Source: Metabacillus kandeliae
Lineage (GTDB): Bacteria; Bacillota; Bacilli; Bacillales; Bacillaceae
Reading direction: 5' to 3'
Assembly: GCF_021166585.1 (NCBI RefSeq)
Contig: NZ_JAJOZE010000011.1
Span: 51,644 to 115,643, forward strand
DNA: 64,000 nt
Part shown: piece after piece, positions 7,710-15,811 of the stretch
Numbering within the stretch: the stretch's first letter is position 1
Layout: each line of letters starts with the position of its first letter
The notes under the pieces: model-generated
Databases searched by the model: none
Seen by the model: only the letters and a program-made list of their open reading frames with translations
Told to the model about the DNA's origin: nothing
Made by a program: the position numbers and the translations under genes

Positions 7710-8954
7710 TTATTGAACAGCTTCTTTTACAGCCGGCGTTTGTTCAGCAGCTGTTTTTCTATTCATTTTTATAAATACCAGGCTAAGGATGAAACCGATA
7801 AACGCGATGCCGCCAAGAAAGGCAAAGATATAAAGATAGCCTGTTCTGCCGGGATGGGCATCAAGGAAATTTCCGAAAAGCATTGGAACAAAAACATCCG
7901 GAATATAGCCGATGCAGGAAGCAAAGCCTGTAACAGCACCAGTCAGATGCATGGGAACCTCTGCTTCATCCACTGCGGCAAAATAGATTCCCCTGATCGC
8001 GAAAATGATCGTGACCAGCAAAAGCATTGTGATTAAGACTGCGATTAGATAGGCAGGGCTATCCGGCAGCAATAGCAGGATGACAAGCAATGCCGAAAGG
8101 AGAAGAAATCCCCATTTCATGACTCTTGTAACAGAGCCTGCTTTGTCTGAAATAAACCCGCCGATCGGACCGCCGGCCATCTGAAGCACATAGGTTCTGA
8201 CGATCGCCAGTATGCCGGCCAAAGCGGCACTCATACCATATATGCTTTGCATGTACGGTGTGAAATATGTGATTCCGGCATAGGCTGTGTACGCACAGAA
8301 AATCATCAATGCAATCAGCCACACCTTTGGCCTCGTCAGGATTTTTTGGACATCTTTGATGACAGACTCGTTTGACCTCTTAAAAGGTGTTTTTCTCAGC
8401 AGCAGCCAGGATACAGGGGCCATTGCAAGACAGCCAATTGAGTAAAAGAGAATAACAGCTGTCAGCCCTGCTGCCTCGTGTACAGCAAGTCCGAACATCC
8501 AGAGAGCAAGCGCCCCGATAATGGTTGAGCTGATTCCGCGGAAGCTTTCAAGGAAGCCGTAAAGCCTTCCCTGTTCCTCAGAGGCGCCAAGAGAGCGGAC
8601 CACTTTCAGCAAAGCAGACCAAAACGTCAGAATGCTCGATATTCCCCAGAAGATGTGAACGAGCAGTGTTCCGGTAAAGCCGGGGAAAGTGGCAAAATAC
8701 AGCCCTGACAGCCCTGTTAACAGAAAAGAGACGAACAGCAAATACTTCGGATTGAACCGATCCGCGACCCAGCCTCCGGGAAAATAGCAGATCATCGCTG
8801 TAATGCCGTACGCGCTCATCGTGAGGCCGAAATTCGTATTATTCAGGTGGAGTGCTTCCCTCATCGGTTCATAGTAGATTTGCCGCAAATAAGGAAGCAT
8901 CAAAACAAAGGTGGTCCCAAGCGAAAGCGTGAACAAAGTAAACCATTTTTTCAA
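7710..8954 (-). CDS. MFS transporter, probable sugar-acid uptake
   Basis: This 414-residue, 12-helix major facilitator protein has the loop 2-3 motif GGWVADRFNPK and an equivalent GGFISDKAG in the second half. It starts with TTG at 8954, preceded by GAGGGGG at 8-bp spacing. It is the first gene of the catabolic operon (21 bp before the dehydratase), so it most likely imports the substrate. A near-consensus cre lies 70 bp upstream, suggesting CcpA repression by preferred sugars. Confidence 0.85.
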   Translation of the reverse strand: MKKWFTLFTLSLGTTFVLMLPYLRQIYYEPMREALHLNNTNFGLTMSAYGITAMICYFPGGWVADRFNPKYLLFVSFLLTGLSGLYFATFPGFTGTLLVHIFWGISSILTFWSALLKVVRSLGASEEQGRLYGFLESFRGISSTIIGALALWMFGLAVHEAAGLTAVILFYSIGCLAMAPVSWLLLRKTPFKRSNESVIKDVQKILTRPKVWLIALMIFCAYTAYAGITYFTPYMQSIYGMSAALAGILAIVRTYVLQMAGGPIGGFISDKAGSVTRVMKWGFLLLSALLVILLLLPDSPAYLIAVLITMLLLVTIIFAIRGIYFAAVDEAEVPMHLTGAVTGFASCIGYIPDVFVPMLFGNFLDAHPGRTGYLYIFAFLGGIAFIGFILSLVFIKMNRKTAAEQTPAVKEAVQ

Positions 8955-9023
8955 AAACTTTACCCCCTCACTAAAACATAGAATATACTTAATTTCAAAT
9001 AATACGAAAATGCCAAAAATATT

Positions 9024-9038
9024 ATTAAGCGCTTACAA
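9024..9038 (-). promoter_or_regulatory. cre (CcpA) site upstream of the catabolic operon
   Basis: Read on the minus strand, TTGTAAGCGCTTAAT matches 14 of 15 positions of the cre consensus WTGNAANCGNWNNCW. It lies in the 213-bp divergent region between the MFS gene and the AraC regulator, closer to the MFS start. Confidence 0.65.
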
Positions 9039-9167
9039 ATAAGTGTTAAAATAATGATAAGGCTTACATGACCTTATCTTGTGTTTTATTTTAAAACGGT
9101 TAAGGTAAAATAGACATACATGAATGAATCTTATATATATACTTTATTTCAATAAAGGAGTTTTTCT

Positions 9168-9944
9168 ATGAAGCTGTTTGACCGGGTTGTGATCCATCAG
9201 CATACCTATTGGGACCATCTTGGAAAATTCTTGCTTGAGCAGGATACCTATCCTTATTGGAGTGTCTTTTGCATTGAAAGCGGAGAGCTTGCATATGAAG
9301 TGCTGAATGAAAAAGGAACGTGCCAAAAGGGGGATTTGGTTTTTTGCCCGCCCGGCATCCCGATGAAACGGCAAGCCCTTTCTGTGCTGAATTTTCATTT
9401 TTTCCAGTTTGAGCTTCCGCAGGAAGAACATCTTGAAGCAGGAAAGGTGTCGCTGAAGGATTTGGAAAGGGTTATGTCTGATTATTTGTATTTAAAGAGG
9501 TATGCATTTGAACAGAATGAGGAATCCAAAAAGATTAAAGAGCATCTTCTTCTCGATTTGTTTCATCTGTATGCCATAGAAGGCGAGCGGGCGTTTTTTG
9601 AATTGGAATCGATGCGCCATCAGGACCAGCTCATTAATAAAGCAGTGCTTTATATAAGAAAGCATGCCTTTCAGCAGATTCAGCTGAATGAATTAGCAGA
9701 GTCGCTGAGCCTGAGCTCTGTGCAGTTTACGAGAAGGTTCACACGGAGCATCGGAATGGCTCCGAGCGACTATTTAACATCAATCAGAATCCGGCAGGCC
9801 AGGCAGCAGCTGCTTGAGACAGATAAAACAATCGATGTCATTGCGAAAGAATGCGGATTCAACAACGGATTTTATCTAAGCAGAGTTTTTAAAAAGCGGA
9901 TGAAAATGTCTCCTGCCCACTATCGCAAAACCCATTGGATTTAA
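9168..9944 (+). CDS. AraC-family transcriptional regulator
   Basis: This 258-residue regulator has an N-terminal cupin-like sensing half (residues ~10-90, including CPPGIP) and a C-terminal AraC DNA-binding domain with two helix-turn-helix units (IQLNELAESLSLSSVQFTRRF and IDVIAKECGFNNGFYLSRVFK). AAAGGAG precedes ATG by 7 bases. It is divergent from the MFS-dehydratase-dehydrogenase operon and is the obvious candidate for substrate-induced activation of it. Confidence 0.88.
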   Translation: MKLFDRVVIHQHTYWDHLGKFLLEQDTYPYWSVFCIESGELAYEVLNEKGTCQKGDLVFCPPGIPMKRQALSVLNFHFFQFELPQEEHLEAGKVSLKDLERVMSDYLYLKRYAFEQNEESKKIKEHLLLDLFHLYAIEGERAFFELESMRHQDQLINKAVLYIRKHAFQQIQLNELAESLSLSSVQFTRRFTRSIGMAPSDYLTSIRIRQARQQLLETDKTIDVIAKECGFNNGFYLSRVFKKRMKMSPAHYRKTHWI

Positions 9945-9992
9945 CCATTGCAGAGAAGGGAATAGTTTCTAAAAGAAAGCGGAGGGATTTTC

Positions 9993-10736
9993 ATGCTTGA
10001 TCAAGTGGATTTGTCTTTAAAAATAGAAGATGACAAGGAGTACTCCAAAAAGCTGAAAAAACTGCAGCTGCGTCTTCTTGGACTGCAAAGAGCGCTGCTG
10101 GATCACAAAATCGGCTGTGTTTTTGTTTTCGAAGGCTGGGATGCAGGCGGTAAGGGCGGAGCAATCAAAAGAGTCACTGAAAGCCTTGATCCCAGAGGCT
10201 TTGAGGTTCATCCGACTGCCGCTCCGACCGGTGAAGAAAAAGCGCATCATTACCTGCACCGCTTTTGGGTAAACATCCCAAAATACGGGAAAATCGGGCT
10301 GTTTGACCGCTCATGGTATGGAAGGGTGCTTGTGGAAAGAGTAGAAAATTTCGCATCTGAAAAAGAATGGAAAAGAGCGTATGAAGAAATCAGCAGCTTT
10401 GAAAAGATTCTCGCGCAGGAAAACTATATTGTCGAGAAATTCTGGTTTCATATTTCGAAGGAAGAGCAGCTGAAACGGTTTAAAGAGAGGGAAAAGGATC
10501 CTCTTAAAAAGTGGAAAATCACGGATGAAGACTGGCGCAACAGGGAAAAGTGGGACCAATACAAAGAGGCTGTAGAGGATATGATACAGCATACGGATCA
10601 CAAAAGAGCCCCTTGGAACATCATTGAGGGCGAGGATAAAAAGTATGCCAGAGTTAAAACGCTCCATTTAATCGTAAAGTCGATTGAAAACAAGTTTGAG
10701 AAAAAAGGAATTGATTTGGACTCTTACTTTAACTAA
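9993..10736 (+). CDS. Polyphosphate kinase 2 family protein
   Basis: This 247-residue single-domain PPK2 protein has Walker A GWDAGGKGG near residue 47, Walker B FDRSWYGR near 104, and the conserved APWNIIEGEDKKYAR C-terminal stretch. PPK2 enzymes transfer phosphate between polyphosphate and nucleotides (NDP or NMP); which subclass cannot be decided by eye. AGCGGAGGG lies 9 bases before ATG. It is monocistronic, with a strong terminator after it. Confidence 0.9.
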   Translation: MLDQVDLSLKIEDDKEYSKKLKKLQLRLLGLQRALLDHKIGCVFVFEGWDAGGKGGAIKRVTESLDPRGFEVHPTAAPTGEEKAHHYLHRFWVNIPKYGKIGLFDRSWYGRVLVERVENFASEKEWKRAYEEISSFEKILAQENYIVEKFWFHISKEEQLKRFKEREKDPLKKWKITDEDWRNREKWDQYKEAVEDMIQHTDHKRAPWNIIEGEDKKYARVKTLHLIVKSIENKFEKKGIDLDSYFN

Positions 10737-10800
10737 ATAACATCCAGATTATGCCGGATGCAAGTTCGCCAGAGCGGCTATCTGAAAAAATAGAAGCCTT

Positions 10801-10835
10801 GACAGAAGCTTTTAGGAAAAGCTTCTGTCTTTTTT
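10801..10835 (+). terminator. Terminator after PPK2 gene
   Basis: A perfect 13-bp stem GACAGAAGCTTTT (10801-10813) / AAAAGCTTCTGTC (10817-10829) has a 3-base loop and six T residues. It overlaps the stop of the convergent acetyltransferase gene and may serve both strands. Confidence 0.9.
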
Positions 10836-11328
10836 AGGTTAATGCTAGCGATAAAATGTGCTGCTCCCCAAGCGGCCCCATTTTGATTTTCCCCTCATCA
10901 ATAAAGCCGGCTTTTAAATACAGCTGATAAGCTCTGATATTCCTTTTGTTTACGCCAAGGACAATTGCTGTGCACTCCGGAAAATGAGCAGCCATAAACG
11001 AAGGCAATAGCAGCAGCCCCTTTTTGGCATACCCTTTTCCCTGATGCTGATAGTTGACCGAAAAAGCGGCGAGAAGCATGGAAAAAGGATTGCTGGAGTA
11101 GTCAAAAATCCGTGCGCTTGATTCTAATAAAAAAAATCCAACAGGCATTTCTCCTGCAGTCAGAACAACTGGTGTTTTGCTCTGATCTTTTCTGGAATTT
11201 TCCAGCATATCAGAGGGCATACCGGTGAACTGAGCCTGGTCATCCGGGAGCAGGAAGCTTGAAAGCTCTTCTTCAAATTCAGGCTTATAAAAGGATAATG
11301 CGATTTGCAGTCCGGCGGTTCCTTCCAC
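10834..11328 (-). CDS. GNAT-family N-acetyltransferase
   Basis: This 164-residue protein begins with GTG at 11328, preceded by GGAGGG at 8-bp spacing. The acetyl-CoA binding motif A is HQGKGYAKKGL (residues ~97-107), followed by VNKRNIRAYQLYLKAGF, the classic GNAT motif B. The acceptor is unknown. It is a lone gene, convergent with the PPK2 gene. Confidence 0.85.
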   Translation of the reverse strand: MEGTAGLQIALSFYKPEFEEELSSFLLPDDQAQFTGMPSDMLENSRKDQSKTPVVLTAGEMPVGFFLLESSARIFDYSSNPFSMLLAAFSVNYQHQGKGYAKKGLLLLPSFMAAHFPECTAIVLGVNKRNIRAYQLYLKAGFIDEGKIKMGPLGEQHILSLALT

Positions 11329-11603
11329 TTTAAACCCTCCTTGCAGGATTTTCTATGCTTTTTGCTTCTCTGTTCAGCAGCGTGCTGAACAGAGGCTTAT
11401 AACAAAGACATTATACTTGATAGCATAACTCTATGTCCTGTATTATTCCATTTTAGAGATGTTTTGTAAGCGCATTAGAGGCATTGCCGGGGACAAAACA
11501 GCCTTGCATTAAAGCATTTGGCGATAACAGGCCGTTGAAATGGCAAAAGCAGGGTATAATTTTTTTATTGGTTATTTTAAAGAGGAATGATGATTTTGAA
11601 CAC

Positions 11604-11733
11604 CTGTTGATCTACGTTCCAGGCGGGAGACTCCTGCGGGAGTGCAAGTGACGGGAGACCCCGCAAGAGCGCAGCGATGAGGAGGCTCCCGCACTGCCCG
11701 CGGAAAGCGGACGCCTGAAACGGAAATCAACAG
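11604..11733 (+). repeat. Bacillaceae-type 130-bp palindrome-ended element, copy A
   Basis: This copy is bounded by CTGTTGAT (11604-11611) and ATCAACAG (11726-11733). The interior has GGCGGGAGACTCCTGCGGGA, AGCGCAGCGATGAGGAGGCT and CCGCGGAAAGCG blocks that can fold on themselves. It is almost identical to copy E (three differences in 130 bp), 42 kb away. The rest of the 11329-11822 gap holds the acetyltransferase start region and no other gene that I can see. Confidence 0.8.
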
Positions 11734-11822
11734 CCTAATTTACCAGAGCCTTTTTACTTAAAGCCTGAATGCGAAGCAAATATCCGTACTTAAAAAATAC
11801 CCGTCTAAGGAGCAAGGAAGAC

Positions 11823-12653
11823 ATGATCCAATTTCAAAATGACTTTGTTACCGTATTTCAAAGTGCTTTATATCAAACTACTTCGACGGTTATTAAAACT
11901 TCTGACCTTGTGCTGGTTGCTGATCCATGCTGGCTTCCTTCAGAGATAAAAGAAATACAGGATCACGTAAAGGATATTCAGGATGATCTGCCGGTCTATC
12001 TTTTATTCACGCATGGCGACTTTGATCATATTATCGGATGCAAAGCATTTCCCGGAGCAAAAATAATCGGAAGCCGGGGATTTGCCGACCATCCTGAAAA
12101 GCAAAAAAAGCTTGAGATGATCATTTCCTTTGATCAAAACCATTACATAAGAAGAGATTATCCGATTGTATTTCCTGAAGCGGATATTATTGCCGAAAAA
12201 GATGGCCAGACATTGACAGAAGGCAGCACAACGCTCCATTTTTATTTGGCTCCAGGCCATTCAAAGGATGGACTGATAACGGTTGTGGAACCAATGGGAA
12301 TCTGGATTGCAGGTGATTACCTGTCTGATTTCGAGCTGCCGTTTATTTACGACAGTACGCAGTCATATATTGAGACCATTGCAAAGGCTAGGAAGCTGAT
12401 GGATGTGCATCATATGAATCTATTAATCCCTGGACACGGTCATCCCACTTCATTAATGGAAGAGGCCGAAACAAGAATCAAAATGGCAGAGGAATATTTA
12501 GAAGCGCTTGTTCAGGCAGTTGCACAAGAAGATGAAAGGCTTTTAGAAGTTCTGGAAAACAGAATGGCTTTCCCGTCTTCTTTTACAAAACACTGCCACG
12601 AGACGAATGTTGAAATCACAAAGAAAGAAGTGAAAAAAGGAATCTTTGCTTGA
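11823..12653 (+). CDS. Metallo-beta-lactamase-fold hydrolase
   Basis: This protein is 276 residues from ATG 11823, chosen because AAGGAG lies 10 bases upstream; an earlier in-frame ATG at 11769 has no ribosome site. The zinc motif is THGDFDH, an HxDxDH form lacking the HxH of the usual signature: the second histidine is aspartate. Later ligands are in APGHSKDG, IAGDYLSD and LIPGHGHP. The substrate is unknown. It is monocistronic with a terminator right after. Confidence 0.8.
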   Translation: MIQFQNDFVTVFQSALYQTTSTVIKTSDLVLVADPCWLPSEIKEIQDHVKDIQDDLPVYLLFTHGDFDHIIGCKAFPGAKIIGSRGFADHPEKQKKLEMIISFDQNHYIRRDYPIVFPEADIIAEKDGQTLTEGSTTLHFYLAPGHSKDGLITVVEPMGIWIAGDYLSDFELPFIYDSTQSYIETIAKARKLMDVHHMNLLIPGHGHPTSLMEEAETRIKMAEEYLEALVQAVAQEDERLLEVLENRMAFPSSFTKHCHETNVEITKKEVKKGIFA

Positions 12654-12655
12654 TG

Positions 12656-12680
12656 GGGCCGGCTGCCGGTCCTTTTTTTA
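12656..12680 (+). terminator. Terminator after MBL-fold hydrolase
   Basis: Stem GGGCCGG (12656-12662) / CCGGTCC (12666-12672), with one G-U pair, is followed by seven T residues. Confidence 0.8.
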
Positions 12681-12864
12681 TTGCTGTCAATAGCGATACA
12701 TCCATATCGCCTCCCGATACGATGTTCTGTAAAAAGGTGTTTGCAGTATTCATATGGATAGGGAGGCGGAAAACAGGGTAAGGTCTAATAAACAGGAATT
12801 TTCATCATTAGACAAATTTCCTGGGAAATTTGAAGAAATGAAGTGAATAAGGAGGAACTCCATC

Positions 12865-13605
12865 ATGAAACAGCCAGCTTTAATAAGAGGCTTCCTGGCA
12901 ATCGGGTTTATTACGATGATTGTCTGTTCGATTATTTCCTCGCAGACAGGACAGATTGATTCTGAGCCAAAACAGGCTGAACCTCTTTTTACCCCGCATC
13001 CTTTTGCTTTTTCCATATGGTTTTTAATTTACTTAGGCTTATTCTTGCTCATTATCCGTTCATTTTCCAAACAGAAAAAGAATGATAAGGACGCAACAGA
13101 TGGAATCGGAGGGTGGCTCGCCCTGGCCATGATTTTTTCAGGAGTATCAATTGTGATCCCGGAGCAAGCATCAATCTTCTTTATCGCCGGAGCACTTTTG
13201 ATGCTGATGGGTGCTTATACGAGAATGAAGAATGAACATGAGCCGTCTCTTTATGTTACATGGCCGGTTTCCATGTTTATCGCCTGGATTTCAGTTGCGA
13301 CGATCGTGGATGCTTTTGTGGTGATGAGGAGCATTGGGGCAGAGAGCCTATTAGGTCTAAATGAAGGAGGATGGACCTTTATTATGCTTGCTGTGTCCAT
13401 TCTGCTCGCTACTCTTTTTATGCATAAACAAAATGACCTGATTTTCGGCGGAGTGTTTGTCTGGGCCTATATTATGCTGATCTTTGAGCACCCATCCGTC
13501 TGGATTGTGACTGTGCCATCAGCAGTTGGAGTGGTTGCCGTTCTGATTACGGCAGCAGCCGTTATACGAAGAAGGAGAGCAAACAGCGTTTACTCTCCTG
13601 CATGA
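12865..13605 (+). CDS. TspO/MBR-like tryptophan-rich membrane protein
   Basis: This 246-residue protein has about seven hydrophobic segments. It shows the pattern of the Bacillus tryptophan-rich sensory/TspO-related family: TPHPFAFSIWFLIYLGL near residue 45 and WPVSMFIAWISVATIVDA in the middle. TspO proteins bind tetrapyrroles; for this longer Bacillus branch the role is unknown. AAGGAGG precedes ATG. The 3' end overlaps the convergent LysR gene by 16 bp. Confidence 0.75.
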   Translation: MKQPALIRGFLAIGFITMIVCSIISSQTGQIDSEPKQAEPLFTPHPFAFSIWFLIYLGLFLLIIRSFSKQKKNDKDATDGIGGWLALAMIFSGVSIVIPEQASIFFIAGALLMLMGAYTRMKNEHEPSLYVTWPVSMFIAWISVATIVDAFVVMRSIGAESLLGLNEGGWTFIMLAVSILLATLFMHKQNDLIFGGVFVWAYIMLIFEHPSVWIVTVPSAVGVVAVLITAAAVIRRRRANSVYSPA

Positions 13606-14486
13606 ATTCTTGCAAAGGCGCGCACTTTTTCCATAAAAGCTGCGGCTGCATTAGCTGTTCCGGCCTGCTTTCTTTTTACAAAGGAAAATGGCCGGATCTG
13701 CTGATAGTCTTTCATTTGAATAGCCTTCAATTCTCCTGCTTCCAGCTCTTTTTTAACCGTCAGGCCAGATAGCTGGGAAATGCCGAGACCAGAAATAACC
13801 GCTGCTTTTACCCCTTGAGTGCTGCTGAAGGTAAAGCTTTTGGAAACAGCCAAACCAAGCTGCTTTATCAGCTCATCGCTGTATGTTCGGGTTCCTGAAC
13901 CATGCTCCCGAAAAATCCAGGTTTGGTTTTGAAGCGCTTCCTGATCTGCGGTCCTTGTCTGTGAAAGAGGATGCTTCGCGGGCACAACCAAAATCAGCTG
14001 GTCCTCCATAAACGGTTCAATGTTCAGATCCTTTTCGCTTGCATGGCCTTCAATCAGTCCGATATCAAAGAGATTTGTCTGAACCCCTTTTTTGACCTCA
14101 TCTGTATTGGAAATCGTCACTTCTATATCGACCTTCGGATATTGCCTCGCATAGTCTGCGAGAATTTCCGGCAGCAAGTATTCTCCGATTGTAAAGCTTG
14201 ACCCGATATGAAGCGCCCCTGTTACTGTATGAGACAGCTCATCCATTTCCTGCCTTGCGATCTCATATTCCCTGAGAATCTGCTTGGCATGTTTATAGAG
14301 AATTTCCCCTGAACGGGTCAGTCTCACCATCTTGGATGAACGCTCCACAAGCTTCACTCCAAATTCCTTTTCAAGACTGCGGATTTTCATGCTGACAGCA
14401 GGCTGTGATAAATGAAGCAGCTCAGCCGCTTTTGAAAAATGACGCTGTTCTGCGACTGCTACAAACACGGAAAATGAATCAAGAAT
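13590..14486 (-). CDS. LysR-family regulator (CysL/YwfK-like)
   Basis: The helix-turn-helix is at the N-terminus (HFSKAAELLHLSQPAVSMKIRSLE), followed by a substrate-binding fold with IGSSFTIGEYLLPEIL, resembling B. subtilis CysL (sulfite reductase activator). Start choice is unusual: an AGGAGG lies with 7-base spacing before an ATT codon at 14486, which also aligns one residue from the CysL N-terminus. The only upstream alternative, TTG at 14504, overlaps the ribosome site itself and has none of its own. Length is ~299 residues with the ATT start. No CysJI target is nearby. Confidence 0.8.
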   Translation of the reverse strand: MLDSFSVFVAVAEQRHFSKAAELLHLSQPAVSMKIRSLEKEFGVKLVERSSKMVRLTRSGEILYKHAKQILREYEIARQEMDELSHTVTGALHIGSSFTIGEYLLPEILADYARQYPKVDIEVTISNTDEVKKGVQTNLFDIGLIEGHASEKDLNIEPFMEDQLILVVPAKHPLSQTRTADQEALQNQTWIFREHGSGTRTYSDELIKQLGLAVSKSFTFSSTQGVKAAVISGLGISQLSGLTVKKELEAGELKAIQMKDYQQIRPFSFVKRKQAGTANAAAAFMEKVRAFARIHAGE

Positions 14487-14601
14487 ACTGGTCCCTCCTC
14501 TCAAGATAAGAATTTTTTATTTTAAGTATACCAAACATCGTTGCAGCTTATTTTTGGTAAAGAAAAAGTGCAATAAAAGTTAATTGCTTTATCTAATTTG
14601 G

Positions 14602-14734
14602 CTGTTGATTTCCGCTGCAGGCGTCCGCTTTCCGCGGGGCGGGCGGTGAGCCTCCTCTGCGCTTAAGCGCATGCGGGGTCTCACCTGTCCCGCTGCTCCC
14701 GCAGGAGTCTCCCGCCTGCCGCTCCAATCAACAG
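14602..14734 (-). repeat. 130-bp palindrome-ended element, copy B
   Basis: This is in reverse orientation to copy A, bounded by CTGTTGAT and ATCAACAG. The interior shares TTCCGC, CGTCCGCTTTCCGCGGG and CCCGCAGGAGTCTCCCGCCTG. Similarity to other copies extends to about 14762 (TTTTTTAAC). Confidence 0.8.
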
Positions 14735-14781
14735 GTGTATTAAATCAGCATTCTTTTTTAACATAGCCAAGTTAATAAAAG

Positions 14782-15420
14782 GCCGGTTTTAAACTGCCGG
14801 AGAGCAGATCGCTGATATATTCTGAAGGGTCGCCGATATCCAGAGAAAAGTGCTCGATATAAAGCAGCGATCCGCCGATATCCGTTACCAATCAGCCGAT
14901 ATCAGCTCGCCATCCGCTGATATCAAACCACCATCCGCCGATATAGGCAGGCTATTTTATTGGAAAGCGTTGATAATAATGAAATGAGTGGCTTTAAATA
15001 AAAGAACCAGCCCAAAAAACCGGCTGTTAGTTAGTAAGAAGCCGGTTTTAAACTGCCGGGGAGCAGGTCGCCGATATAATCTGAAGTTCGCCGATATCCA
15101 GAGGAAAGTGCTCGATATAAAGGAGTAATCCGCCGATATCCGGCACCAATCCGCCGATATCCAATCGCAATCCGCTGATATCTGCCCGCCATCCGCCGAT
15201 ATAGGCAGGCTATTTGTTGTACAGCGGCGATATTAATGAAATGAGCGGCTTTAAATAAAAGAACCAGCCCAAAAAACCGGCTCTTAGTTAATAAGAAGCC
15301 GGTTTTAAACTGCCTAAGAGCAGCGCGCCGATATAAGGTGAAGTTCGCTGATATTCAGAGGAAAGTGCCCGATATAAAGGAGCAATCCGCCGATATCCAA
15401 TCGTCATCCGCCGATATCCC
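14782..15420. repeat. Nested repeat: 21-bp GATAT units inside 257-259-bp units
   Basis: Large units start at 14782, 15041 and 15298 (GCCGGTTTTAAACTGCC), the third truncated. Inside each are GATAT cores: 14814, 14835, 14856, 14877, 14898, 14919, 14940 (all exactly 21 bp apart); then 15073, 15093, 15114, 15135, 15156, 15177, 15198; then 15330, 15350, 15371, 15392, 15413. Units look like ATCCGCCGATATC with varied flanks. Each large unit also holds an AAAACCGGCT/AGCCGGTTTT inverted repeat. The array ends one base before the hpaF stop codon. No gene is seen in 14505-15421. Confidence 0.9.
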
Positions 15421-15421
15421 C

Positions 15422-15808
15422 CTATTTCTTAAACCTTTCATGGATGTTATTCCGCTTATACGTCCCAGCTTCACTGAATTCATACAGTTCAAGGGATAAA
15501 GCGAGGTACCTATTGGCAAAAAGTTCTTCGAAGTGCTCGCTTATGACGGCAAACAGTTCATCACAGACAGTTTTTTTATCAGCTTCCGATCGTCCGGCGC
15601 CTAATTTCAAAGTTGAGTGCACAAAAGCATCATCTTCCTGGCCGTCTGCTATTCTGTAATCCTTTAGTTCAATGGCCCGCGAGCGGATGCCGCCGACAGG
15701 GAACAGCGGGGATTTTGAGATGAGAACCCCGTTTATCTTTTCTAAAAGGTGCGGGATGTCCGCTTCCTTTTTGATATTGCCTGTGTACTCAACAATGATG
15801 TGCGGCAT
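15422..15808 (-). CDS. hpaF: 5-carboxymethyl-2-hydroxymuconate isomerase
   Basis: This 128-residue protein of the CHMI branch of the tautomerase superfamily begins Met-Pro (MPHIIVEYTG), leaving the catalytic Pro1 after methionine removal; the conserved GGIRSRAIEL segment follows. It isomerises 5-carboxymethyl-2-hydroxymuconate in 4-hydroxyphenylacetate (homoprotocatechuate) meta-cleavage. It is last in the minus-strand operon, 3 bp after an HpaG half. Confidence 0.88.
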   Translation of the reverse strand: MPHIIVEYTGNIKKEADIPHLLEKINGVLISKSPLFPVGGIRSRAIELKDYRIADGQEDDAFVHSTLKLGAGRSEADKKTVCDELFAVISEHFEELFANRYLALSLELYEFSEAGTYKRNNIHERFKK

Positions 15809-15811
15809 AGT

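Noticed and set aside
12680..12790. Inverted CGCCTCCC / GGGAGGCG words with ATCCATAT / ATATGGAT
   Set aside because: The word order does not allow one continuous stem and no second copy is seen; probably chance.
13590..13605. 16-bp convergent overlap of the TspO-like and LysR genes
   Set aside because: Short tail-to-tail overlaps are common in compact bacterial genomes.
14814..15417. Possible CRISPR array
   Set aside because: Units are only 21 bp with a 5-9-bp conserved core and no repeat-spacer alternation of CRISPR size; no cas genes are nearby.
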